Assembly: GCA_025655575.1 (NCBI GenBank)
Contig: JAHXIP010000025.1
Coordinates: 1-49,368 of the forward strand
DNA: 49,368 nt
Direction of reading: 5' to 3'
From: Candidatus Thiodiazotropha sp. (ex Monitilora ramsayi)
Lineage (GTDB): Bacteria > Pseudomonadota > Gammaproteobacteria > Chromatiales > Chromatiaceae
In this document: positions 33,329 to 41,875 of the stretch, in pieces
Layout of the letters: each line of letters starts with the position of its first letter
How positions within the stretch are numbered: position 1 is the first letter of the stretch
Translations under genes and position numbers: made by a program
Notes under the pieces: generated by a model
Database searches by the model: none
What the model saw: the letters and a program-made list of their open reading frames with translations, nothing else
What the model was told of the DNA's origin: nothing

Positions 33329-34011
33329 ACTTCCGACTCCGTCTGTGCCAGGTGCGAGAGAAGCCCGGCCAGTTCAGCGCCGACTTTAAGCCCAACCGCC
33401 AGATAAAGTAACGGCAGCGTACCGGCGGAAACCAGTTGTCCCAGAGTGTCCTGGACCAGCATGGGTTGGAGAAATGCCTCGCCCTCAGACAGTGCTGCCA
33501 AGCCGATAAGAATGAAGCTTGACCCTGCAAAACCCTCGATGACGCTCAACATGCCGTGATGCAGACGGGCGCCGGGGCGCGCCAGCAGGGGCAGGAAGAA
33601 AGCCGCTGCGAGAATCACACCGCCCTGGAAACCGCCACCGGGGGTCAAGTGGCCGTGAAAGATGATGTAGAAACCGATCGTCATCAGCAGGGGAAATAGC
33701 ATTGCCCCGCCATGCTTAAGCACAAAGCCACCCTCGGTCAGGGTACCGGCTGTGGTATGGCGGCGGCCGAGTACCAGTCCAGCTGCGGCTGCTGCGGCGA
33801 AAAGGATGGAGAGCTCCCCCAGCGTATCGATACCGCGGTAACCCAGCACGACAGAGGTGACGATGTTAGTCGCTCCCGTCTCCTGGGGGGCGGTGGATTG
33901 GATGGCGCCTCCTACCAACATGGGAGGGGCGCCGAAATCGAGGCCGCTGGCGATAGCGAGCAACATGAAGCCGAGGCCTCCGGCAAAGAGCAGGCTGGTG
34001 AGATTACGCAT
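33325..34011 (-). CDS. mrpB: MrpB-domain subunit with MbhE-like N-terminus
   Basis: A 228-residue membrane protein. The first 75 residues (FAGGLGFMLLAIASGLDFG ... VLGYRGIDTLGELSILFAAA) match the MbhE-like segment, and the remainder is an MrpB/MnhB domain (MTIGFYIIFHGHLTPGGGFQ, GGVILAAAFFLP). In archaeal Mbh these are two subunits (E and F), so this is one gene for both. Its start overlaps the DUF4040 gene by eight bases. Confidence 0.9.
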   Translation of the reverse strand: MRNLTSLLFAGGLGFMLLAIASGLDFGAPPMLVGGAIQSTAPQETGATNIVTSVVLGYRGIDTLGELSILFAAAAAAGLVLGRRHTTAGTLTEGGFVLKHGGAMLFPLLMTIGFYIIFHGHLTPGGGFQGGVILAAAFFLPLLARPGARLHHGMLSVIEGFAGSSFILIGLAALSEGEAFLQPMLVQDTLGQLVSAGTLPLLYLAVGLKVGAELAGLLSHLAQTESEV

Positions 34012-34315
34012 CCTGATGCCCCTCGCCTTTGGCCTTGATGAGATTTACCTGAGTTTTCACCCCATCAACTCGCCACAGCCCAAGGCGGCGCAGTGCCAGT
34101 GCCAGGATCAGGCTGCTCAAACCTGCACCGACGGCAGCTTCCGTCATGGCCACATCAGGCGCCCGCATCAAAACAAATAGCAGGGCCAATCCCAAAGAGA
34201 CTACCGAGGCTGCGGCGACGGCTGCGATATGGTTCTTGACCAGCAGTACCATCACGGCAGCACTCAAGACCATCAGCGCCAACAGCATGACCATCCAGAG
34301 CTCAATCTGAGTCAT
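34004..34315 (-). CDS. DUF4040 subunit (MbhD-like, MrpA C-terminal-like)
   Basis: A 103-residue protein with three helices and the family block LLFVLMRAPDVAMTEAAVGA, which corresponds to the small domain near the C-terminal end of MrpA and to MbhD. It helps form the ion path beside MrpB and MrpC in Mbh/Mbx structures (family knowledge). It overlaps MrpG by four bases and the MrpB gene by eight. Confidence 0.9.
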   Translation of the reverse strand: MTQIELWMVMLLALMVLSAAVMVLLVKNHIAAVAAASVVSLGLALLFVLMRAPDVAMTEAAVGAGLSSLILALALRRLGLWRVDGVKTQVNLIKAKGEGHQDA

Positions 34316-34629
34316 GACTCACGCTCCTTTCCTGCTGTTGTTGGTGTTTTTGTCCAGGGTTTGACGCCGGCTATCAGCAGCGCCCTGGCGATGGTGGATG
34401 AGCCAAGCGGGTTGGTGACCAGAATGAGCAATGCAATGACCAGGAGCTTTGACCACCATTGAGGATAGAGCAGCCCAATGCCGAGGATGAGGGAGAGTGC
34501 GCCAAGCGTGACGGCCTTGGTACCTGCCTGGATCCGGTTATAGACATCGGGCATGCGCAGGAGTCCCAGAGCGCCGAGCAGGGTGAATGCAGCCCCCACC
34601 AGTAAAACGATATCAGCGAGCAATCTCAT
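34312..34629 (-). CDS. mrpG: MrpG-type subunit
   Basis: A 105-residue protein with three helices and the MrpG/MnhG pattern LLGALGLLRMPDVYNRIQAGTK, unmistakable for this family. In Mrp, MrpE, F and G form the distal end of the membrane arm needed for sodium/proton exchange. It has four-base overlaps with MrpF and the DUF4040 gene. Confidence 0.93.
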   Translation of the reverse strand: MRLLADIVLLVGAAFTLLGALGLLRMPDVYNRIQAGTKAVTLGALSLILGIGLLYPQWWSKLLVIALLILVTNPLGSSTIARALLIAGVKPWTKTPTTAGKERES

Positions 34630-34892
34630 GATCCGTTCCCCTCAATGGCTCGTGCGATGGCCACCACGCCGACAAAAGCCAGCGTGCCGTAGATCAGGGC
34701 AACATCCAGATAGAGCGGGCTGCCGAGCAGTGCGGCAAGCACAACCAAGCCGGAAGTGGTAATCACAGAGAGGGTGTCGGCTGCTACAACCCGGTCGGGT
34801 GCTGCCGGGCCCAATAGGAGCCGGAGTAGACTCAACAGTACGGCAATTCCCAGTATCGCCAGGGCGATGATTTCCAATAAAGTCAGTGTCAT
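34626..34892 (-). CDS. mrpF: MrpF-type subunit
   Basis: An 88-residue protein with three helices and the MrpF pattern LLRLLLGPAAPDRVVAADTL followed by YLDVALIYGTLAFVGVVAI. The Asp in the GPxxPDR block is the conserved family residue. It overlaps MrpE and MrpG by four bases each. Correct small size for MrpF (about 90 residues). Confidence 0.93.
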   Translation of the reverse strand: MTLTLLEIIALAILGIAVLLSLLRLLLGPAAPDRVVAADTLSVITTSGLVVLAALLGSPLYLDVALIYGTLAFVGVVAIARAIEGNGS

Positions 34893-35416
34893 TTAACGAA
34901 GCCTTTGAGGTGTCGTTCGAACTTGCTGGTAATGCTTCGGGTGGCATCCTCGATAGTGAGGCCTGGCGGGACTTCGACCCAATGAATCACCAGTCGATCC
35001 TCCAGGACATCCACGGTCAGCGTGCCCGGTGTCAGGGTGATGCTGTTGGCCAGGATGAGTCGCCCCAGAGGAGACTGCAGTTCCGTCTTCACCTCAACCA
35101 GTGCCGGCTGCAGCGGCAGGGAGGGGGTCAGTACCCTTCTCGCCATGTCCAGATTGGCGCGGATCAGCTCGACCAGGAAGAGTCCCAGATAAGAGAGGAA
35201 GGGCAGGATGGCCCCCGGGGTCAAGCGAAGGCCGGTGAAGATATTGAGATGTGGGCGGCTGATCAAGGTCACTGCAAGCGCCACCATAGCGCCGGCGATC
35301 AATTCGGCTGGGTCGATGCTGCCGGTGAGTAACAACCAGAGTGTGAACAGCAGAAGAAAAAGGAAGACACCATGGGCGAGTGTCCCATCTGTCGCTTCAT
35401 TGGCTGGGGTTTTCAT
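34889..35416 (-). CDS. mrpE: MrpE-type subunit, first gene of the Mbx-like operon
   Basis: A 175-residue protein with an N-terminal membrane region (FLFLLLFTLWLLLTGSIDP) and the MrpE soluble domain: LILANSITLTPGTLTVDVLE and VIHWVEVPPGLT are diagnostic. I choose ATG 35416 (MKTPANEA) with AAGG about 12 bases upstream; a TTG at 35428 is possible. It opens a run of eight genes with stop-start overlaps, so the whole membrane arm is one transcript. The upstream region has no obvious strong promoter. Confidence 0.9.
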   Translation of the reverse strand: MKTPANEATDGTLAHGVFLFLLLFTLWLLLTGSIDPAELIAGAMVALAVTLISRPHLNIFTGLRLTPGAILPFLSYLGLFLVELIRANLDMARRVLTPSLPLQPALVEVKTELQSPLGRLILANSITLTPGTLTVDVLEDRLVIHWVEVPPGLTIEDATRSITSKFERHLKGFVK

Positions 35417-35428
35417 CCTTATTATCAA

Positions 35429-35855
35429 CCTTATTATTAGAATCGGGAACCGGTCTTCTCCTGCTGCCGGCTACGCTCTATCAGAACATAGTTTTATGAC
35501 GTCCCCATGACGCCACCGATCGAGGCGATTGTCAATTGAGCCAATCGACTTATCCGGCCGGATCTTTGATTGTGCAACATTTTTTGTGGCATCTCCTCGG
35601 TCTGTTTCGCAATCTGTGGACGGCATCAGTGAGCTTCAAGATGGCCTTGGCCATAAACTGGGCTTGTGCCATCCCACCCACCATGGAGCGGCAAACCACT
35701 CCCGATATCATAGACGGAGTTGTACCGGTTTGCTCAGGGAGAAGCAGGAGAGAAGAGGTTGTCGTCACCTCATCAAGATACGGCTTGTTCATGTGCAGGA
35801 TAGAGGACAATTCTGAGCTGCCCCCTCTCCGGGTGGAGAGGGTCCTATGCTCTGT
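35429..35855. other. Intergenic region upstream of the Mbx-like operon
   Basis: About 430 bases. The promoter of the Mbx-like operon must lie in its left part; TTGACA occurs on the minus strand near 35528 without a well-spaced -10. Open frames of 107 residues (plus) and 86 residues (minus) cross the region but have no ribosome site, no recognisable motif and odd composition. Next to creD an 8-bp stem CCCTCTCC-GGGT-GGAGAGGG (35823-35842) may end the creD transcript, without a T-run. Confidence 0.5.
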
Positions 35856-37241
35856 TTAAGGCGTTTGGGAGGCCGCCTCTACTCGAATATCAGTCTGAGC
35901 GGTTGAATTGGCCATTTTCTCGGAAATGACGTACCAATCGATACGTCGTGTCGCAACCATGACCAGACCGAGTATGCTGAAGATCAGCAGTGAACCCATC
36001 AGTAGGGCATTGTCTTCCGAATGCAGGATACCGTAGAGCATGGCATACAGCAGCAGCAGGCCGAGAGTGATTGATCCACCCAGCTTGAAGGAGTGGATCA
36101 CATGGCTGATGTAGTAACCGATGAGCAAGGTGGAGGCAAGGGTAGCGGTCAGATAGGCTGTGGCGAAGGCCATGTGTTCGGAGAGCGAGATCAACAGCAG
36201 ATAGAAAACGCTGAGTCCCAGGCCGACAAGCAGGTACTGCATGGGATGCAGTCGCAAACCCTTCATGATCTCAAACAGGAAGAAGCAAACAAAGGTCAGC
36301 CCGATGAACAGCAGGGCGTATTTTACCGAACGCTCACTCAGCTGATAGATATCAACCGAGTTGAACAACCTCACACCAAATACATCACTGACCAGCGCAT
36401 TGCAGTTTCCTGTCTGGCACTCACTGATGAGCTGAGGCATGCCGCTGGAGAAGGAGGATATCTGCCAGCTGGCAGTGAAGCCTGCATCGTCGATAGCTCT
36501 TTCCGTAGGAAGATAGCGGCCAATGAAGCTGGGATCGGGCCAGTCTGCCTTTAACGCCACACGGGTATTCTTGCCCACCGGGGAGAACTGCAGTTGCTCC
36601 ATGCCGTGCAGCTGTAGTTCGAAACTGAATGCCGCCGGCTGCTTGATTTCATGTACCTTTCCCAGCGGTGCATGCATACCATTGCGCATGCCCTCCACCT
36701 GGGTGTCGGAGAGAAATTCATATTCCCGACCCTGCCATTGCAGCAGCGGCTGCTCTTCGACTCCCCGCACATCTCTCACCATCACGGCAAGATAGCCAGG
36801 CAGCCATTCGATGCGATGTTCTGATGATTTTTCGAACAATGCCAGTTGGCCCATATCGAAGCTGCCGGAGGCTGCGAGCGTGCTGTTGTAGACAGGTACC
36901 GAATAGATACCGCGTTTGCGGCTATCGGTGGTGACATCACCTGAGATCGTCAACTGCTCTGGCGTCAGGTAGATTTTTTTTTCATGAAAGCGGTCTTCCA
37001 GACGGTAGCCCTGTTGATTGGTATTCCAGACCTTCTGCTTGAAGTGCGCCTTATAGGGAATCACCAGCAGGGGACCGACTAACTGTTGCTCCGCAGTCCA
37101 GCTCTGCGCAATGCTTTCCCTGGCTTCGTTACGATAACTACTGCGTTCATAGACCACCTGGTCGATCAGCGTCAGCGGAATCATCAGCAGCACCATCAGG
37201 AGGCCGATGACCCACAGTTTTTTACTCAATACACGTTTCAC
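35856..37241 (-). CDS. creD: CreD-type inner membrane protein
   Basis: A 461-residue protein with an N-terminal membrane anchor (LWVIGLLMVLLMIPLTLIDQVV), a periplasmic domain of about 270 residues containing QLVGPLLVIPY and PDPSFIGRYLP, and a C-terminal bundle of about six helices (ALLFIGLTFVCFFLFEIMKG onward). CreD is the main output of the CreBC system and affects envelope stress and beta-lactam tolerance in enterics. The start is GTG with GGAG eight bases before. It is divergent from creBC, unlike the creABCD order of E. coli. Confidence 0.92.
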   Translation of the reverse strand: MKRVLSKKLWVIGLLMVLLMIPLTLIDQVVYERSSYRNEARESIAQSWTAEQQLVGPLLVIPYKAHFKQKVWNTNQQGYRLEDRFHEKKIYLTPEQLTISGDVTTDSRKRGIYSVPVYNSTLAASGSFDMGQLALFEKSSEHRIEWLPGYLAVMVRDVRGVEEQPLLQWQGREYEFLSDTQVEGMRNGMHAPLGKVHEIKQPAAFSFELQLHGMEQLQFSPVGKNTRVALKADWPDPSFIGRYLPTERAIDDAGFTASWQISSFSSGMPQLISECQTGNCNALVSDVFGVRLFNSVDIYQLSERSVKYALLFIGLTFVCFFLFEIMKGLRLHPMQYLLVGLGLSVFYLLLISLSEHMAFATAYLTATLASTLLIGYYISHVIHSFKLGGSITLGLLLLYAMLYGILHSEDNALLMGSLLIFSILGLVMVATRRIDWYVISEKMANSTAQTDIRVEAASQTP

Positions 37242-37431
37242 TGTTTCACTCCATGGAAAGGATTTACCAAGACTCTACGTAATGAATGTGTGTCTATGAT
37301 GTGCTTAGTGTGTGCAAGCCATGCGGTCTTCACACTTGGGTGAATGGTTCCAAGCTAAATGCTGGAGTAGACTGCGATCGGTGCACTGGATTCAGAGGCT
37401 GTTTTGAATGACCTGGGAATGAGGAGGTACC
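37242..37431. promoter_or_regulatory. creD / creBC divergent control region
   Basis: The 190-base gap holds promoters for both directions. CreB of E. coli binds TTCAC-N6-TTCAC direct repeats; here the closest match is an inverted form TTCAC-ACTTGG-GTGAA at 37329-37344. GAGGAGG directly precedes the creB GTG start. I see no clear -35/-10 pair on either strand. Confidence 0.4.
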
Positions 37432-38124
37432 GTGCAGACCATCCTGCTGATAGAGGATGAGGCGGCGATTGCCGACATGGTGATTTACGCCTTGAAAAGC
37501 GAAGGCTTTGCAGCCGAATGGCGGCGGCTTGGGCGCGAGGGTATCGACTGGTTGCAGCAGCATCCTGAGACCGCCCTGTTGATTCTCGATATCGGCCTGC
37601 CCGATGGCAATGGCTTCGAGTTCTGTAAGGAGATCCGCCGCTTTTCCTCAGTCCCCATCGTTTTTCTTACCGCCCGCAATGAAGAGGTGGACCGTATCGT
37701 CGGCCTGGAGATCGGTGGCGATGACTATATGGGGAAGCCCTTCAGCCCGCGCGAGCTGACAGCGCGCATCAAGGCGATACTCAAACGTAGCGCAATACCC
37801 ATGGGCAGCGCAGTTGAGAACCCCTGTGTTTTCGCCATCGATTTGGTCCGTTGCCGCATCCGCTACCATGACTGCTGGCTTGAACTCACCCGTTACGAGT
37901 ACCAGCTGCTTAAAACGCTGTTGCAGCAGCCCGAGCGGATCTTCTCACGGGCACAGATCATGGACATGGCATGGAGCGAGCCGGAAGAGAGTCTGGAGCG
38001 CGTGGTGGATACCCACATCAAGACGATCCGCGCCAAGCTGCGCCAGGTGAGCCAGGAAGAGAATCCGATCAAAACCCATCGCGGTATGGGTTACAGCATC
38101 AGTGGAAACGTGTGTGAATCTTAG
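37432..38124 (+). CDS. creB: CreB-type response regulator
   Basis: A 230-residue OmpR-family regulator. Receiver: acidic pair in IEDE (8-10), phosphoacceptor Asp53 (LLILDIGLPDGNGF), Thr in VFLTARNEE and Lys in DDYMGKPFS. C-terminal winged helix with LTRYEYQLLKTLLQQPERIF and THRGMGYSIS. GTG start behind GAGGAGG. LPDGNGFEFCKEIR fits the CreB group; assignment to Cre is strengthened by the adjacent CreC-type kinase and CreD. It overlaps the kinase gene. Confidence 0.9.
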   Translation: MQTILLIEDEAAIADMVIYALKSEGFAAEWRRLGREGIDWLQQHPETALLILDIGLPDGNGFEFCKEIRRFSSVPIVFLTARNEEVDRIVGLEIGGDDYMGKPFSPRELTARIKAILKRSAIPMGSAVENPCVFAIDLVRCRIRYHDCWLELTRYEYQLLKTLLQQPERIFSRAQIMDMAWSEPEESLERVVDTHIKTIRAKLRQVSQEENPIKTHRGMGYSISGNVCES

Positions 38125-39562
38125 CGTCCGCATCTTTCTGGGCTACTTTCTGCTGATCGGTATTGCGGTCTGGTTCGTCATGCGGACCTTCACGGCGGAG
38201 CTGGTTCCAGGCATGCGTCAATCCCTCGAAGAGGTACTGGTGGATACCGCTAATCTGGTGGCGGAGCTGGTCACCCAAGAGATGGCAGCGGGAAGGGTAA
38301 CAGATGGTGATTTCGCAGCGGCCATGAAGGCATTCAGCAAGCGGCGTTTTGATGCACGCATCTGGTTTCTGAAAAAACGAGACCCTAATCTGATCGTCTA
38401 TATCACCGATGACCAAGGCATCGTGCGTTATGACTCCCGCGGCCGCGACCTGGGTCGTGATTATTCCCGCTGGAACGATGTCTATAAAACCCTGCGCGGG
38501 CAATATGGGGCACGCACAACCAGGGAGGATCCGCAGGATGAATACAGCAGTATCATGTATGTGGCAGCGCCGATCATGCAGGCGGGACACATCATTGGCG
38601 TGGTGACTGTTGGCAAGCCAAGCGTCACGGTACAGCCATTCATTGAGCGTGCGATCAGCAACATGGAGGAGAAGGGTGGACTGGTGCTTCTTGGCGCCGT
38701 GGCTCTCGGCCTGCTGATCACCTTCTGGCTGACTTTCTCGATTCGCAAGTTGACCAGCTATGCCCGCGCCGTACGCGATGGCAAACGGGTGGATGTCCCG
38801 AGTCTGCGTGAAAAAGAGCTGGCCCAACTGGCCGAAGCGATGGAAGCCATGCGCAGTGAGCTGGAGGGAAAGGATTATGTGGAGAACTACTTGCACAGCA
38901 TGACCCATGAATTGAAGAGTCCGTTGGCATCGATCCAGGGGACTGCCGAACTACTCAATGAAGAGATGCCGTTGGCGGATCGCCAGAAATTTATCGCCAA
39001 TATTCGCAGTGAGGCCCATCGTCTGCACCAGGTGGTAGAACAGTTATTGGGTCTGGCAGGTCTGGAGAAACGACGAGGCTTGGAGCAACCTGAACCTATC
39101 AACACAACGGATCTGCTGAAACAGGTCTGTGAGGAGCGGCAGTGGGCAGCACAACAGAAGGGACTCAGGTTCGAATATGAGAACTGCGACGAAGCGGTAG
39201 TGACCGGTGAGCGGTTTCTGTTGCAGCAAGCGCTTGGTAATCTGATCGATAACGCCATCGACTTCAGTCCGCAGGATGGGACTATCTTTCTAAGCTGCCA
39301 GGTGGATGACAAGATCTGGAGTTGCAGTATCAGTGACCGGGGTCCAGGTGTGCCTGATTATGCACTCTATAAGGTCTTTGAGCGCTTCTACTCCCTGCCC
39401 AGGCCTGGTGGCGGAGGGCGTAGCAGCGGTCTCGGCCTCAGCTTTGTGCAGGAGGTGGCACAATTGCATGGTGGGCAGGTCTTACTTAAGAACAGGGAGG
39501 GGGGCGGTGCCATGGCACGGCTTGTGTTGCCACTTTTTCAACAGCCAGTTGGGGTGCGGTGA
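38114..39562 (+). CDS. creC: CreC-type sensor histidine kinase
   Basis: A kinase of about 482 residues. An N-terminal membrane segment (VRIFLGYFLLIGIAVWFVM), a periplasmic PAS-like sensor with VYITDDQGIVRYDSRGRDLG, a second segment (LVLLGAVALGLLITFWLTF), HAMP, the phosphorylated His near 265 in SMTHELKSPLASIQG, and the ATPase domain with NLIDNAIDFSP, DRGPGVPD and RSSGLGLSFV. The DSRGRDLGRDYSRWNDVY block in the sensor is typical of CreC. I choose GTG 38114, inside the end of creB; an in-frame GTG at 38102 is an alternative. Confidence 0.91.
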   Translation: MNLSVRIFLGYFLLIGIAVWFVMRTFTAELVPGMRQSLEEVLVDTANLVAELVTQEMAAGRVTDGDFAAAMKAFSKRRFDARIWFLKKRDPNLIVYITDDQGIVRYDSRGRDLGRDYSRWNDVYKTLRGQYGARTTREDPQDEYSSIMYVAAPIMQAGHIIGVVTVGKPSVTVQPFIERAISNMEEKGGLVLLGAVALGLLITFWLTFSIRKLTSYARAVRDGKRVDVPSLREKELAQLAEAMEAMRSELEGKDYVENYLHSMTHELKSPLASIQGTAELLNEEMPLADRQKFIANIRSEAHRLHQVVEQLLGLAGLEKRRGLEQPEPINTTDLLKQVCEERQWAAQQKGLRFEYENCDEAVVTGERFLLQQALGNLIDNAIDFSPQDGTIFLSCQVDDKIWSCSISDRGPGVPDYALYKVFERFYSLPRPGGGGRSSGLGLSFVQEVAQLHGGQVLLKNREGGGAMARLVLPLFQQPVGVR

Positions 39563-39660
39563 CTTAATCCAATACTCTCAATGCCGGTAGATTCAGACGT
39601 CTTCAGCATTTACCGTTATTGGATGGTGTGTGGCTTTATACACGGATAACGATAGTTGGC

Positions 39661-39921
39661 TCAGGTGCTTTCGATGGAGGATCTTCTGATTTTCAGGTCA
39701 TTGCTGACCCTTAGAATGCCGTCTTCACCCAGTATGCCTACCGTATTCTCCTGGTAGTTTTTGAAAACGGTAGTGATCTCACTGACTGAAGGCCGCCGGA
39801 TACAGACCAGCTTCCAGCCAAATTTCCGCAGTATTGCCATCCCGCTGACCTGCTTTTCGTTTAAATAATACTCGGGTGAAGTGGGAATGGGTCCCATGCC
39901 GAATCGTTTTTCCCCAACCAT
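39661..39921 (-). CDS. Small conserved hypothetical protein next to aceK
   Basis: An 86-residue soluble protein with blocks SPEYYLNEKQVSG, LRKFGWKLVCIRRPSV and VGILGEDGIL. I recall similar 80-90 residue hypothetical proteins with a YYLN..Q....FGW.L..VRRP pattern in other gammaproteobacteria, but no function. AGGA lies nine bases before the ATG. No membrane segment, metal motif or helix-turn-helix is visible. It follows aceK on the same strand after about 180 bases. Confidence 0.75.
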   Translation of the reverse strand: MVGEKRFGMGPIPTSPEYYLNEKQVSGMAILRKFGWKLVCIRRPSVSEITTVFKNYQENTVGILGEDGILRVSNDLKIRRSSIEST

Positions 39922-39930
39922 TGCTGTTTT

Positions 39931-39983
39931 CCTGTTTGTTGATCAAAAAAACAGGGAGATCTCGCCTGCGACCCACCGCAGGC
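39931..39983 (-). terminator. Hairpins behind aceK
   Basis: On the minus strand a perfect 7-bp stem GCCTGCG/CGCAGGC with a 6-base loop (39964-39983) is followed after 12 bases by seven T. A second inverted repeat CCTGTTT/AAACAGG (39931-39955) includes this T-run. They could end the aceK transcript or act in the leader of the small gene. Confidence 0.35.
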
Positions 39984-40102
39984 AGACTGCTTTTCTTAAA
40001 TTTCCCTTAATTCAAACAATAGCCCAGATTTGAATTGGTGTTTGTGAAAAAATAACAACAACATTGGTGGGAGTAGGGTTGCTCGATTCAAGAACTATCT
40101 AA

Positions 40103-41863
40103 TTACGCAGTTGAGGCAATTGGCAGCGCGGATGTTGAAATTTCCGGACGGGTAAATCGCAATGTGCGGGAATAGGGGAAGACATCGGCCTGGCGACCTT
40201 CTTCAACGTCTTGCTGATTACTGTGCCAGTATGCGGCGTCGAATAGCTCAGGGTGTATTTCCCTGAGTATTTTGCGGACTTTAGGATCTGTGCTGAGAAA
40301 AGTGATGAACTCCTCTGGGAAAATATCGTTGGGATTCACGCTATACCAGGGCTCATCCCGGTAGAGATCTTCCGGGTTACGAGGTTCTGGAATTTTGCGG
40401 AAATTGCATTCGGTCAGATAGCAGATCTCATCATAATCATAGAAAACTACCTTGCCCATACAATTCACACCGAAATTTTTGAACAACAGGTCACCGGGAA
40501 AGATATTGACCCCCATGAGCTGTTTGACTGCCTTGCCCCAGTCATAGAGGATCTGCCGGGTCTCTTCCTCATCGCTCTCTTCCAGGTAGAGATTGAGCGG
40601 GGTCATGCGCTGTTCGATATAGAGGTGCTTGATGACCAGCTTGTCCCCCTCAAACTCCAGTTGTGACGGCACCGAGGCTTTCAGCTCCTGCAATAAATGA
40701 TCATCGATTCTATCGATGGGCAGGGCCACATCAACGAATTCAAGGGTATCCGCCATGCGTCCCACCCGGTCATGTTTTTTGACCTGGAGATAGCGCTGTT
40801 TGACCAGTTGGTGGGTAACCTCCTTCTGGGGCGGAAATTTGTCTCTGATGACCTTGAAAACATAGGGGAATGAGGGCAGGGTGAAGACCTGCATGACCAA
40901 CCCCGGCGTACCTGGCGCGATGATGAACGGGTCCTGGCTCTTATCCAGATGTTTGAGCAAGTCCCGATAGAACTCATTTTTCGCCTGCTTGTGGAGGCCG
41001 ATACTCATGTAGAGATCGGCCAGTGTCTTCTCTGGCATGATACTGCGCAGAAACTCCACCGTGGCCGTCGGTACGGGTGTTTTGACCATGAAATAGGCGC
41101 GGGCGAAGCTGAAAACCGCTTCAACACGTCGGTTTTGAGTCAATAGTGCATCGGCATAGAGAGATCCTGCCTCATTGTTCATCAATGGAATGATGACAGG
41201 GCGTATCACCTTCCCGTAAACCATGCGACCGACCAGATAGGACGCCTTGTTGCGATAGAAGGGTGATTCAAGCAGGTCGAAGCGGAGGTCAGCAGGGATT
41301 GTTTCAAATCCGGTTTGCGCCATGAATGCATCGGCGAGTCGTTGGCTGTCCCGCTGGATATCTTCATAGGGCAGATTGAAGTAAAACGAAGAGAGGATCT
41401 CCCAAAAGCTGTTTTTCAGGCCACCGTCGGAAACCTGATACGACATATAGACCCGATAGCGCTCTGCCAGCTCCTGTCTGTTGACCTGGGATTCGATAAA
41501 GATTTTGTCATTGTCGTAGTACTTTCGCTCAAACAGTCGGCAGAAGACGGAATTGTAGAAAGTCTCGGCCAATTCAGGACGGCTATGGTTTTTCAGCAGG
41601 CTGGTGTACGTCAGCTTGACTTCCTGCCACAACCCCTCATCAACGGCCTTCATGCCAAAGTTCGAACTCACCTTGCTGACGGCCTCCTGTACTCGCAGGT
41701 CGTAGAAGCTGATCCGCTTGGCAGAGGCCTCACGTACCGATTCCCAGTCCGCCCGTTCGAATCGCTGACGCGCGGCACTGCTGATCTCCTGAAAGAACGA
41801 GAAGTGTCTGTCGAAGCCCGTCAGTATGGATTGGGCGATCTGTCTTGATAGGTCTTGCGTCAT
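40103..41863 (-). CDS. aceK: Isocitrate dehydrogenase kinase/phosphatase
   Basis: A 586-residue AceK. Strong family blocks include FDLLESPFYRNKASYLVGR, APGTPGLVMQVFTLPSFPYV, FKVIRDKFPPQKE, LYIEQRMTPLNLYL, FKNFGVNCMGKVVFYDYDE and PNDIFPEEFITFL. It phosphorylates and dephosphorylates isocitrate dehydrogenase, directing isocitrate into the glyoxylate shunt. Lys in FKVIRDKFPPQKEV and the DYDEI acidic block belong to the kinase active site. I choose ATG 41863 (MTQDLSRQIAQ); ATG 41875 is also in frame and neither has a clear ribosome site. It is divergent from aceA, whereas enterics have aceBAK in one operon. Confidence 0.95.
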   Translation of the reverse strand: MTQDLSRQIAQSILTGFDRHFSFFQEISSAARQRFERADWESVREASAKRISFYDLRVQEAVSKVSSNFGMKAVDEGLWQEVKLTYTSLLKNHSRPELAETFYNSVFCRLFERKYYDNDKIFIESQVNRQELAERYRVYMSYQVSDGGLKNSFWEILSSFYFNLPYEDIQRDSQRLADAFMAQTGFETIPADLRFDLLESPFYRNKASYLVGRMVYGKVIRPVIIPLMNNEAGSLYADALLTQNRRVEAVFSFARAYFMVKTPVPTATVEFLRSIMPEKTLADLYMSIGLHKQAKNEFYRDLLKHLDKSQDPFIIAPGTPGLVMQVFTLPSFPYVFKVIRDKFPPQKEVTHQLVKQRYLQVKKHDRVGRMADTLEFVDVALPIDRIDDHLLQELKASVPSQLEFEGDKLVIKHLYIEQRMTPLNLYLEESDEEETRQILYDWGKAVKQLMGVNIFPGDLLFKNFGVNCMGKVVFYDYDEICYLTECNFRKIPEPRNPEDLYRDEPWYSVNPNDIFPEEFITFLSTDPKVRKILREIHPELFDAAYWHSNQQDVEEGRQADVFPYSRTLRFTRPEISTSALPIASTA

Positions 41864-41875
41864 TTTGGTGCACAC

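Noticed and set aside
35536..35859. 107-residue plus-strand and 86-residue minus-strand open frames upstream of the Mbx-like operon
   Set aside because: No ribosome site, no recognisable domain and unusual composition; I could not match either to a family.
37235..37249. TTTCAC-TG-TTTCAC as a CreB box
   Set aside because: The spacing is wrong for the TTCAC-N6-TTCAC site and it covers the creD start codon and its ribosome site.
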